Source of the DNA: Citrus sinensis
Taxonomy: Eukaryota; Streptophyta; Magnoliopsida; Sapindales; Rutaceae
NCBI RefSeq assembly: GCF_022201045.2
Contig: NC_068558.1
Coordinates: forward strand, 46,031,001-46,095,000
Direction of reading: 5' to 3'
Length of the DNA stretch: 64,000 nt
Below, in pieces: positions 34,867 to 46,600 of this stretch. A model generated the notes under the pieces. The model saw only the letters and a list, made by a program, of their open reading frames with translations, had not been told where the DNA came from and did not search any database. How positions within the stretch are numbered: position 1 is the first letter of the stretch; each line of letters starts with the position of its first letter. The position numbers and the translations under genes are program-made.

Positions 34867-36456
34867 TAGTTTGATTGCTGCTGGTCAGAATGTCTCCATG
34901 GAACTGATGGATCTTGCTATGAAGGTAATTTTGCTTGATATAGCTGTATTGTATGTCTAACACATTTCAGTGGCATTAATGCGTGTGATTCTTCTGTTTG
35001 GATCTCATAAAGTCTAAATTTAGGTGCTAAACATCATTCCCAGATAAACCATGCTCTAATCCAATTTGTATGGTTAGTTAAAAAAATGAGAAATGAAAAA
35101 AATAAAAATAAAAACCCTTAAGTTGGGAACTTCTGTGCAATTTTTTTTTTTGGATTTTGGCAAAGAATGACTGGGAACTTGAAATGCCAAAAACAATTAT
35201 CCGAACTCTGTTGTATGTGTTACCAGTGGTGTGAGCAGAATGCTTATTTGGCAGGCTGTTGTTTACAATAGAAGAATCTACTATTTTAAGAGTTGAAAGT
35301 ACATAGATTATTTTTTATTTTTTATTTGTTAGTGGGGCCAGGGTGTCCTGCTGTTCAAGGTGGCTTGACCACTGTGTGCAACCATGATAATTTATTGACC
35401 CTGTGGTGGTATTTGTGTTTTATGTTTTATGTTATGCTTTAAATGTGTACTCGTTCCAATAGCTTTCTGTTTTGATACTTTTGATAGCTATAAATGTTTG
35501 CAAGAGATTATACGTTTAATAGATATGCGCAATATCATGTTTATAGAGTGACATTTTGCTTGTAAATCATTAGGATGGGAGGTTCAGGTCCAAGCGTGAT
35601 GCAAGAAAAGGAGGTATGGTTATATTATTCTGTTAGAGGTGCTTTCAGCAACACCTTCAACCGTTTCTTATTTAGTATGACCATCCCTGAAACTGTGGAG
35701 ACCAAATTTGTTTTTTAATCTCCTGTCCAGAAATAAGCATGTAACCCATATCAGAGTAGTGAATTTCCCGCTGCCTTAACTATTTTTGGCCAAACCTCTG
35801 AAAGGCCAATTCAATTCCTTACATGATGCGTAATGTCTTGTGCAGGTGGGAAGAAGGGAAAAGGAAGGGGTGGTGCTGGTCGAGGTGTGCGTGGAGTTGA
35901 TTTTGGTCTGGGTATAGGATATACTCCAGAATCCAATAATACTTCATCTCAAAGTGTCCCAAGTCGGTCTGCTGCTGTTAATTCACTGAAGACAGGAATG
36001 ATGACACAATTCAGGAGTAACTTTGTTGCTGCATCATCTAACACTCCAAGTGAAGGCTTCAACAACAGTGCAAGCGCATATGCCAACAAGCGACCAGCAC
36101 TACGTGGATTTGTGTCTGGTGGTTCAATTGGTGGAGATGTAAATGGAACTCAGACAACGGGCTTAACTGGATTTGTATCAGGAGGTTCAATCGGTGGAGA
36201 AATGAGTGGAACTCAGACAACCAGCTCCTTCAGTCCTGTCTCTGGAGTGAATAGCTCTCGTGTAAATTATGGGGAAAGCGCCCATCAGAAGAACTCGGAA
36301 AGGTTCCCTTTCAGGGCTTTACTTTCATTTATTATTATGTGGTGTTTATTTCTAATAAACTTAGCTTTGGTGCTAATTAGATTATTTATTGTTTGACTTT
36401 GTAGCTCCAGAGATAGACCTCGAGAAAGGCGGAGGCCCTCTGGTTGGGACCGTTAG
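32587..36456 (+). CDS. RH24: DEAD-box ATP-dependent RNA helicase 24
   Basis: RNA-unwinding ATPase, probably nuclear. Five exons give 789 residues (Arabidopsis RH24 about 760): 32587-33178, 33696-34924, 35574-35613, 35846-36302, 36405-36456. Residues 1-197 are an acidic N-terminal extension (NYEDTDLDNIDYEDND). The helicase core has every motif: Q motif with GYEKPTSIQCQ, AKTGSGKT 269-276, PTRELA 306-311, TPGR 355-358, DEAD 379-382, SAT 410-412, ARGLD 531-535 and HRIGRTGR 556-563. The tail is Gly/Arg/Ser rich (GKGRGGAGRGVRG) with two copies of GFVSGGSIGG, and ends RRRPSGWDR. The family is related to DDX42, which has been linked to the U2 snRNP, so a role in splicing is plausible but not shown. 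It is convergent with the D27-like gene. Confidence 0.95.
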
Positions 36457-36459
36457 TTT

Positions 36460-37940
36460 GTACAGCAAGTGAAGCTACTGTTGCATGAACAATAAACTTT
36501 TGTGGTCGAATCCTGACATTATACTGTCTGTAATTTATTCATGTTCCGTAAGTTCTCTCTGCATTTTTTTTTCGCTCTTTTTCTGTATTGTTCCACAGTT
36601 CAGTTGGTAGAAGTTATTGTTGTTGCATACGTTCTGATGTTTTTATATCTGAGTTGTTATTTTGTTTATGTTTGGTTCAAGGATAATTAGAGCTGTAGAA
36701 TGATTCTAGATATGATCAATTGTATAGGTGATTTGTGGAAAAGAAATCTTACAATAGTTTAGAAGGCCAATTCAGCTTGCTTTCAGAGTGCCACTTTTTT
36801 TTTTTAATTCACCACTCGTGTCATCCCTATCTGTTTTTTAATTTTACTAAGCCATATTGCAAAATACAGGTTCAATCATCAACATATGCCTTTGAAACTC
36901 TGTTGAATATCTCCTCCATCTCTTCTATGAGGAACCATGGTCCGCCTTTCTTTGGTTTTTATTGTCCTTTTGAGAGCTTACACGCTGGCAAATTGGACCT
37001 TGTAGTTCATGAGGGCTTTTTGCATCATGTTGTTTTCTTTTTCAAGTGGGGCAGGGAGACTATAAGCTTGTTTGAGATTAAGGTTGGGTAATTATAGTTT
37101 AAAAACTATCGTATTAAATTATTTGATAAACACTAATTATTGTAGTTTGAAACTTAAGTTGATCTGATATTACACTTGTATGAGGAAAAAATTTATTATA
37201 TATTTATTAATTTTGTCAAAATTATTATTTAAAAATTATACTTACTACTTAATATTAACTTTCTTTTCATAATTATGGGTTTTTTTCACTATAGTTATAA
37301 CTTAAAAACTACAATACCTCAGTTCCAAGCATACCATGTGTTGTACGGTGCTAACAATCATTATTTAATTTCATCTTGGATTGTTCTGGAGGGTTAAAAA
37401 AGAGTGGAAATTGCTGCAATGGTTATGCTTGGTTAAGAGTAAGAATTTTATGCATTCCACTCAAGTATCCAGGAGAGCACGTTCCTTGAGTTTCAACCAT
37501 GTGCAAGTCACAGGATGATTGAAGCAAAGATGATTGCTATTTGCGCCTTTCCTGGAAGGCACTGACAAATTATTGTACTGCCGTAACATCTAGTACCTCT
37601 CTGGATGGATAGGATTTGTTGCACAATTCAGTGTTCCAAATTCAAATGCGACTAATTTTGATTCCTACCTTCATTACGTTCAAGGCTCTTAGTTGCCTGA
37701 CTATTTTCTTCCCTTTTAAAAGTATATATTTCATTGTAAAAAAGAAAAATAGGATTTATTTTTTCCCCTTGGAAGCTCCCGCTCTCTTTTGCTTCTGCTG
37801 TATTATTGTTGTGTAACTTGTGTAAACAAACCAGTGAACAACATTTGGATGGACTATGTTGATTGCAAAAGCATAACAGATATACGAGTAAAAAGATTGC
37901 CAAGCTGTGGATAAGGATTAGGAGATGCCGGTGTTGAGTG
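36460..37940. other. 3' flank of RH24 and intergenic region
   Basis: RH24 3' UTR at the left (AATAAAC near 36491), a MITE at 37066-37335, and probably the 3' UTR of the minus-strand D27-like gene at the right. The open frame at 36735-37091 is partly transposon and shows no protein features. Confidence 0.5.
37066..37335. mobile_element. MITE, family shared with 57368-57640
   Basis: The left end GCTTGTTTGAGATTAAGG and the right end, reverse-complemented, ATGCTTGGAACTGAGGTA form imperfect inverted repeats. Inside are AATTATAGTT...TTTGATAAACACTAATT and AATTTATTATATATTTA.TAATTTTGT, which recur in order at 57368-57640. About 270 bp, no coding capacity. Confidence 0.65.
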
Positions 37941-39885
37941 CTATGCTTTTGGACATTGCTCGACATTAGAATTCATGGCTACTTCCTTCCGTCGGCTTGA
38001 AGTTGGGCATATGTCCAGGCAGGGCTCCTTGAGGGTGGTATCATCTTTGGGCAGTGGTGGAAGGATGCCAAATTTAAACTGCAAGATTATATTCAAATAC
38101 AAATTTATGGTTAAATTCATCTATTCTGACTTGAAATTCAAGGAAAGGATTCAAAGCAACTTGCTTCCCCACAATCATTGCAACATGAGAAATTAAAAAT
38201 GTTTCACACGCTTTGGCCATCTCAGGTCCACAGCGGGATTTGAATTTGGTTTGGTTTTACAATTTGGAGAGAAGCATATGAATAAGTGAAATGGTGATGG
38301 TTGTTTAATAGTTACGCCGTACCGTCAAAGCTGAAGAAGGCAGGTAATGGTAATAAAATAAATAAACTGGCAGTCGTTAACTCGAATCACTTCAATGAGA
38401 AAAAACCGCTGATATTGGAACACCAAAAGACACCACCAAGAAAGAAATGAGCGGTCTTCTATCATTTTTTCATGAGAAAATATTGATACTAAGGGAGGGA
38501 TAAATTTTCAGAGATCTGAACGCTGTAAAGACAGGATTACCTGACAGCTGTAGTCGCTGAAGTTTGGCTCCATCAATAGGGGGACTCCCATGTAATCTTT
38601 GAAGAAGGTCTAGAAAAAGCAACATCCATGAGAGATACAACTCACCACCACATGTGTTCTTATCTATGTGAAATCAAGGATGTTAAAAACTTTGACTAAT
38701 TTAACTGCTAATCACTGACCTGGGTGGGAAGCTTGCAAGTATTAATACAAACACCCACGCATTTACTTTCCTCCAAATATTTGCATCTTTCAACAAAAAC
38801 CTACCACCCCAATCATCATCACCAGACCGCGATTAAGATTCACTTACGTCACATAAAAAATGTATTAAGATTAAAGAAGTGACACATATAACAATGTAAT
38901 GATATTGATATAATAATTACCCCGCTTTGGCACGAAGTTCCATCCGGAAGGTCGACGGAATTCACCGTGCAATGTCCCATTAGCCACTGACAAGTGAGTG
39001 CCGTGACTCTTGCTTCAGAATAAAAGATTGACGAGGCGATTAACTTCTTAATTAAACAGAAGAAAAAAAAAGAACTAATAATATATAAAAAAAAAACTCA
39101 CCAACCATCATCGCCGCTATTTTCCCTCCCGCTAAAGGTGATATGAGAATTTTATAAAGCTTTAGCACAAGCGGAGGAAAAAGCGACACCAGTATCCGGA
39201 TCTGCTATATGCGTACTGAGAGAAGTTAATTTATATACGGTACACATGGAGATGGAATTGGATGTCACAAAAAACATAATAGAGTATCGTATGAATTAAC
39301 GAATGAAAGTACCGCCGCGTCTCTGGCATCAGAACTGGATTTGCCTTTCATCATTAGATGATTTACCAATTCAATCAATCCGTCATATCCAGGCTTCTCT
39401 GAATCCAATCCGACCTCCTGTTATGTGCCCTTGGAAAAAGGATAAAAATAAAATAAAATCACCAGAGTTGGCACAAGGCAAATTTCTCCGCTACAAAACC
39501 AACAATTGAGGTTACCTGAACCAATTTGTTCCGAAACGAACTGAGGAACAAATCATCCAACACTCCAGGTTTGTATTCGGTTCTCGAAGTATCACTTTCT
39601 CTCTTTATCTGAAAATACAGTCAACTGATAATTAATATGTTTTTTTCAATGTAGAAGTTAATCCAGAAGAACTATATATTGTAAAATAAAAATAAAAAAT
39701 TTATTCGAATATTTTTGGTTTGTTAAATAACGCACTGGTGGTGCTTGTGGCTGTGGTTGAATTGAGGAGCGTAAGACGCTAAATCTGGGGCTTTGGAGTT
39801 GGGGATGAAGTTTAGGAACGGGGTGGGAGCGTGGAGGAGACGATGAAAATGAGATTGTTGAAGGACGAAGAGGCAGAGTTTTCAT
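37941..39885 (-). CDS. D27-like protein (DUF4033), probably chloroplast, D27-LIKE2 type
   Basis: Relative of the carotenoid isomerase D27 of strigolactone synthesis. Eight exons give 275 residues: 39736-39885, 39516-39608, 39313-39417, 39102-39201, 38921-39012, 38720-38800, 38541-38609, 37941-38078. The N-terminus is a Ser/Pro/Arg-rich transit-like peptide. Exon 2 gives TEYKPGVLDDLFLSSFRNK and exons 3-4 give EVGLDSEKPGYDGLI and PLAGGKIAAMMV. The Cys-rich core reads ERCKYLEESKCVGVCINTCK, followed by GVPLLMEPNFSDYSC. These segments agree better with my memory of D27-LIKE2 (At4g01995) than with canonical D27, so a strigolactone role should not be assumed. The exon 1 donor is the weak GTGCGT, and the exon 4 acceptor was set by frame (TATAGCAG). 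Either could be off by a few codons. Confidence 0.85.
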
Positions 39886-40621
39886 ATTCAGGTTTCAGTG
39901 GACAGAGCTCTCTCTCGTCTGCCTGAGAAGATATAATTAATATATATATATATATATATGATTATGAAAAATAATATGGTAATTTTTAAATAAAATTATA
40001 ATTATAAAAAATTAACATATTAGATTTAAAATCTATTTATTTTATTAAACTTAGGATATTCTTATAATTATATTATTTTATTTTTAAAAAAAATTTAGGA
40101 TAAAATAATCTTTTAATTTATTTAAGTATAAAATAATTATTTTTTAATATAAAAATAATTAATTGATACAAACTTAAAAATAAAGATGATACAAAACACA
40201 TATCAAAAATGTATTTTGATACATATAGTAGTTAAATATACATATAAAAAAAATGTAATGCAGAGATAATTCCCTAGTTTTATTAAGCAATATGGTGCTC
40301 CATCTCTTTTTTGAAGAGAAAATGAAAATCCACCTAAACATGGATAATAATAATACATAGAACGAGAACGACCCATATCGTGAACCCGTCCGAAGAAACG
40401 AAACAATTGTAATGATCAATTAAAACAAGATAACTTGAAACCAGATTATCCCAGGCCATTAGAAACAATAAGATCGATCGTTTTTAATTATATACATGGG
40501 CGCAAGATACATGAATTTCCAAAACCAGAGCCTACAACTTACTATTATTACCAACAAAATTTTTGGAAGAGCGTATCACCTGAAGCAACTCATCACATAA
40601 ATAATGTGCATGTATTGTTCT
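39886..40621. other. D27-like promoter and RRP12 3' flank
   Basis: The 736 bp between two minus-strand genes contain a (TA)n run at 39941-39959 only about 60 bp above the D27-like ATG, then AT-rich sequence. The right part is presumably RRP12 3' UTR. No other gene was seen. Confidence 0.5.
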
Positions 40622-43600
40622 CTACCTGCGGCCTTTTTTTGATTTTGTAAACTTCATTGAAAGTGCGCTCGAGGCACTCTTTCCTTCAAGTTTTTTGGTC
40701 AGCTTTACCACACTTGCCATACCTTTTCTTGCAGCTGCCCGATGCTCGGGTCTACGGCTCATCAGTTTTCGATCCATAGGCCAATAAGCATATGGTTCAA
40801 GCTTGCCCTTCCTCTTTACATCCCCAGATGCCTTCTTGCTAGCATACTCACTTCCAGTGTATGCCCATCCAGATTCAGATGTTTTTCTACGCTTCTGGGT
40901 TTTCCTTGAAGAGGGCCTGGACATCATACTACCTGCTTCACTCCTTCCATCCAAATCAGGGTTGGAAGGCTTCACCTTCTTTGGTTTCCTTCCCTCATGA
41001 ATTATCAGGCGCCCTTCGGAGTCAATCTCTGGCTCATCATCTGATTCTGTCTTCTGTTTCAGATGCTCGGATGATCTAAGAGCTGACCTTGTTTTCTGCC
41101 TATCAAGCAGGTCAAGTGGCTCATCTTCTAACTGGTCAAACAAGTCTTCAGGCAAGATCTTATCTGCCTTGCGCTTTTTCTTTAACCTGTATGGATTAGA
41201 TCTTATTGTATCAGCACAAACTAATGGGGATAAGTAAATATACACAGGAGAAATGACTATGGTATTCAATTATAGAAAAATAATCATGAAAAACCATTCA
41301 TTCAGCCAAAAGTAATAAACAAAAGCCTTAATTGCTTCTGATCAGGCTGTGTTAGCAGGTTACGATGATTTTAACCATCCTTTATAAATGATTTGAGTGC
41401 ACAAATTAATTGATTCACATCCAAACTTCAAGCCAAAGTGACTATTAGGATAATCTGTGAAGTGGCAGTTGTATGAACTCTGACCAGTCATATCACAAAT
41501 GACAACATGTTAACTGACCGTAATGTTGATACTTTGGATTTTAACTGAGAGGAAGCCTTGCTCCGTTGACCAGATACTGTCCCCACATCCATATATTCTG
41601 CATCACTGCCCTCAGAGCCTTCATCACCAAAATCAGAAAATATTTTCGTATGATTCCATCTGCTAAGCCTGAAAGAAATCAAACAATTAAAAAATAATAC
41701 AAATGTGCAGGCTTCAAGAATTTCTTGTTGAAACTAGAAACAGTGCCCAATTCCATGATACATGAGCTCTCACAAATTAACATGGAAGACTCGTTATTAC
41801 ATCGCTTTCAGACAAAAAGTGAAAAACCCACAACAGGTAATAATTGAGAGTGCCTCACCCATGGTAGAGCATGAAACCCATTATCAATGGCCAAAGCATG
41901 CACTAATGTATATTGTACCAAGCATGAATATTTATGCGTATGTAGCTTCACCCTAATGACAGGGAAACAGACCTTGAAGTAGTTGTTTTAGAAAAGTGAG
42001 ATTTGGTATCCTCAGTTTTGGTAGCAAGTTTTCTTTCTTTCCGTTCCTTGATCTGTGTTTAACGAACACGAATAATATACATCAGAAACAAAGTCATCAG
42101 ACATTTGCATCCTGAGGAAACATCTTTTTATTCAACAAACCTTTCTTATGTTTTTAAGAAGTTTCATGTGTTCTTCCGGCATCACAGCCTTAACAGCATC
42201 TAAACCACATTTCTTGACAAGCATTTCCAAGAGAAGCTTGATCTGAAAACCATTCAATGTTGCCAGATAAGAAACTACAATTGGAATGTCTTTCAGTGGA
42301 AATCATGGCCATTCAAGAAAAACACATAATCCACTTGAAAAGTGCTGATGAAATGTCATCAATTGAAGTGTTGATATGAAGAAAAATAAGAGAATATAAC
42401 CATAAGAAATGAACTAGAACACTAAAATCCCTGGTTGAGAGCGGTGAGAGAACAGAAACCTTGGATTTAAATTGGTTTTTGGTATCATCTTGCCACTTCA
42501 GCAAGCCTTCCACCATACTTGCCAAGTGTATTTGCAGCCCTTCAGCATGTGATTTGGCTACCAAAACTTTCAACAAACCTAAGTTGGCCTGCATTATACA
42601 GCAACTGTTTTCAGATGAGAAAAACAGATAAGAGAAAATATTCATTAAGCGGTACCACCAGAAACAAATAAATACAAAACCATTCCACATCTGCAAAAGA
42701 CCAGGAACGAACTTTAATAATTTCTCTGTTCTTCCTCTGAAGGAGTAGAAATGTTGAAGGAAGCAACTTGTACACATTAGAAACGAGATCAGAAAACTCA
42801 TAAGCTAAACGAGCTAAGCCCTTCACTGCAGCACTAATCATATGAGGAGATTCTCCAGCCAAGCCTCCAGCCACCTAAAACCATGAATAAATGTAACTTT
42901 ATAAAACCATCAGAGTTATACAGATGCATTGCCGACTTATAAGAAGATTTTAATTCTACAGAAGTTTCGACTTTTAAAGCAAGACAACAGATTCAATCAA
43001 TCAGAGACAGAAGTTCTCAGCAAAATAATTGGAGACTTGGTACCATGTTAAAAAATTGATACAAGTTTTCTTTCCCTCCGCCATTCTCTTCATCCCCAAA
43101 AGCACGACCAATTTGGACAAGAACATCATAAGCTCTATTTCTTGTTCTTTTATTGGCCTGTGAAAAAATGCAATGAAAAATTATAATTTAGCAAACCAAT
43201 CAACAATAATAATCACTTGCTGGACCACCAAAACAACTTTCAAACATTGTACCTCTTTCAGAGCAAGTATTATCTCTGTCAGAAAAGAACTAAGAATGTA
43301 GCTTCTCCTTTGCTCAGAATCATCCTGTAGAGGAGAAATATAAGTCACTCAGGTAAGAATATGAGACATGCTCATCATAAAAGAAAGATAACCTCAATTC
43401 AAGATTGACTTTCAATGAAAAGGAAGAGGTTGAACATATATGACCTTGGATACATGAGCTATTATAAAGTACAAACAATCAAGTCTGTGGCGCTTGGCAG
43501 AAAAATGGCAAGAAGGCAACACTTCAATCATAAGACCAAGCAACTCCTCAAGCCTTGATGAAAGAAATCCATCACATTTCTGTACAACAGATCCAGAACA

Positions 43601-46600
43601 CCACATCTTCTAATCAGAACGCTAAAATGAATTAGAAAAGCAAATAGTTCTATAATTAGGCAAAAAGGTAACCAAGCAGGGCATGAGCCCAAAATCACTG
43701 CTCTTCAGTAAATAGCTAATCTTTGGACTGGAATTCCAACAAGTCAAAGAGTGGACATCCCTTCCCTCTGACCTCCTACCTAACAATATCCAGCGAACAC
43801 ACACAACCTCTCTTACTTCTTCACTTGCTCCACCTGTATCATATAAACCCCAACCCTCCACACCCTGGCCGCCCCTCTTTGTTCTTTTCATTGATCATAG
43901 TGCTCAGAATTGATGAGGTCAAGAATATAGATGAATTTGACAATCTAAGACCATGCCTTAGCGTGATTCAAAAGCCGCAATGAGTGGACAACCAGAGGCA
44001 GCGAGGGGAGGGGTCAAAGTTGGAAAGACAGTGGAATTGGCAATGCCATCATGTTTGGATTATTGTTTGTGGAAATTGATATTCATTGGTGGATTTGGCA
44101 AGCAAATTGAGAGGCCAAGGTGCAAGTAGACAGCATCAAATGGAGGACATGATTACATGTTGAGATGTATAGAAATGAATGCGTACAATATCATGTCCAA
44201 GATAAGCAATGCTATCTAAACAAAACAAAAGGTAACAAATGCATTGACATTTTGAAAAGATGCAATTACGAAGCTTTTTGCAATTAAAGAATTACCCTGA
44301 GAATAGTTGAAAGAACTTTGTATGCTTTCTTTTGTATCAACCCTTCATCATCCTGCAAAACAGTACCACTTTTAAACCACAATTACTCAACCTCTCTTTG
44401 TTTTTGTTTTTTTTTTTTTGGGGGGGGGGGGGGGGGTTGAAGATGATACACAATAATGCTGAATAACCCACCTGTAATGCAGGTTTTATTGCAACAAATA
44501 AGACATCAATCTCTTTAGCATTCAAACCCGGCAAAAGTGAAACTGCTAGGTCAAACAATCGAGCCCTGTTAAAAAGATGAAGGGGGTTGAGCGTATAGCC
44601 AAATGTTGCGCTACCCAATTATAACATGCACTAAATACCATATATATTAGGAAGTTGAACGGTATAAAACAGACAAAGGAATATAATGTCACCTCATAAA
44701 ATCAGGCGAGCTTTCATTTGATGAATCATCAATCTGCATAGAATTAGATTTTCTAGTACTTTTTGTTTTTCCAGCCTCTTGGGTGGCCTCCAAAAGCCGA
44801 TGCATAGTCCTTTTGAATAACCTTGTAACTATTTCTTTATCAGCTATTGAAGCAAAGTCGCCAATAGTTGACTGTCAATAACATAAACATCATTATGCAC
44901 TTCATTAAAGCTCAAACTACCACATACACTGAAATAATATAGATTTCAATCCAATTCATACACAACTTATGTATAAATGACCACTTGCCACTTTCTAGTT
45001 GGTAGAAAAAGGTTTTGCCCAAGGAAAAATGTAATAAGAAAGGTATGGTAACAAATGAAAGTTCCTATTAATTCAGATAATATTCTGTAACATTAATCTG
45101 AGACTCATGAATCCTCCAAATTTGTGAGGGGACTAGGGAGGCGAACAATTATAGAACTGTCCCCCAATAAGCAATGGTACTCTACTGGATAAGCATACTG
45201 ATAAATCCTCCACTTTATCACGGTCAGAGGACTGATACTTAAGATCTACAGTGTAACACTTCTCGTAGTCCGAGTAAAGTAGTAGGTTAACATCACAAAA
45301 AATATCAATTGAATCTTCAACATCCACCTAGTAATTTGTTAAGTTCTAATAGAATAGAAAGTGGAAGATCAGTCTTTGCAGCATAATCAACAAAAACAAT
45401 CCCCTCCAAAATATAACTTCAGCTGAAATATGAAGTGCTTGAAATAATAGAATAAACAGAATAGCAAACTTCCAATCACTGAGATAAAGAAACTACCTGC
45501 AAACAACCTCCCTCATCTTTAGCAGACTCAAGAAAAATTCGAGACAAAATAGACAATAATTCACGAGCAGATGATTTCAGCACATTCAAATTATCAGTTG
45601 CAACCTTTGTGGTATAATGGGCCATAGCTCGCTGGCTAGCTGTACTTATTACAACATTAGATAAATCATTTTTCCCTTCAAGAGTCTTTTTATTTTGTTG
45701 AATTAAATTCTGCAGACTGGAGCAGATTATTCCACGAATATCATTTTCTTCATGAAGAGCACTGCATAAAACTCCTGCTAGATCCATGAAACTTTCGGCT
45801 GTATCCACAGGGTAGTTGCAAAATGAAGGCAACAAGGACCACAAAGAGTAAACAAGGGCATCAGCACTCCTAGATGAGAAAACACGGCCTTCTAGCTCAA
45901 ACTGCCAAAAGTAGTAAGTAAGCCAATGAGCCATTGCCAAACAAATGAAGGCAACAAAGACAATGAGAAGATGCATACCTTCTGAGATTTCTGCCCTATC
46001 AGTTTAGCCATTCCCAAAAGTTTCTCCATAAAGAAATTCAAACGAGCACCAATAATGTACTGCTTCAAGATTGGAAAGAGCCAAACATTTACCTCAGAAA
46101 GGTCACTAGCCTCCAGCTTGAGAGGAAGAAGGCATAAAAATGTTTCAGGACCCATTGAACCAACAGCTGATCCAACACACTCATGCAGCTGCAGAATAGA
46201 AAACACATAAGGAATTTCAGCAACAAGTGCAAGGTTGAAAAGTCACTAGAGAATCAAGCGCACAGAACACAATAGCGAATACTTCAATTTTGAGAATATA
46301 TCAATTATGGCAACACTCCAATTCTAATATTCGATCATAATGCATTACAATGGAATGTAACCATTCCACAATAGTATTGCTTTTCATCATTCATAAAGTG
46401 GTTTTTAGTAAGTAACTACCTTTTCTAAGGACAACCTAACAAAATCGAATCCTTAAGCCCAAGTTAAGGAACTGCACCTAAGGCTACAATTCTTCTTATT
46501 GAGATTACCATATTCCAGTTTATAGAATTTATTTGTAATATAACATTGAAAATTACTCCATTCAAAACTAGGCAAGGCGTATTAAATCTTCCAGGGAAAA

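Noticed and set aside
36735-37091. 118-codon plus-strand frame after RH24
   Set aside because: Phe/Ser-rich low-complexity reading that runs into a MITE; no recognisable protein.
43622-43983. Frames on both strands in RRP12 intron 9
   Set aside because: They lie within the intron between exons 9 and 10, overlap each other, and have no family features.
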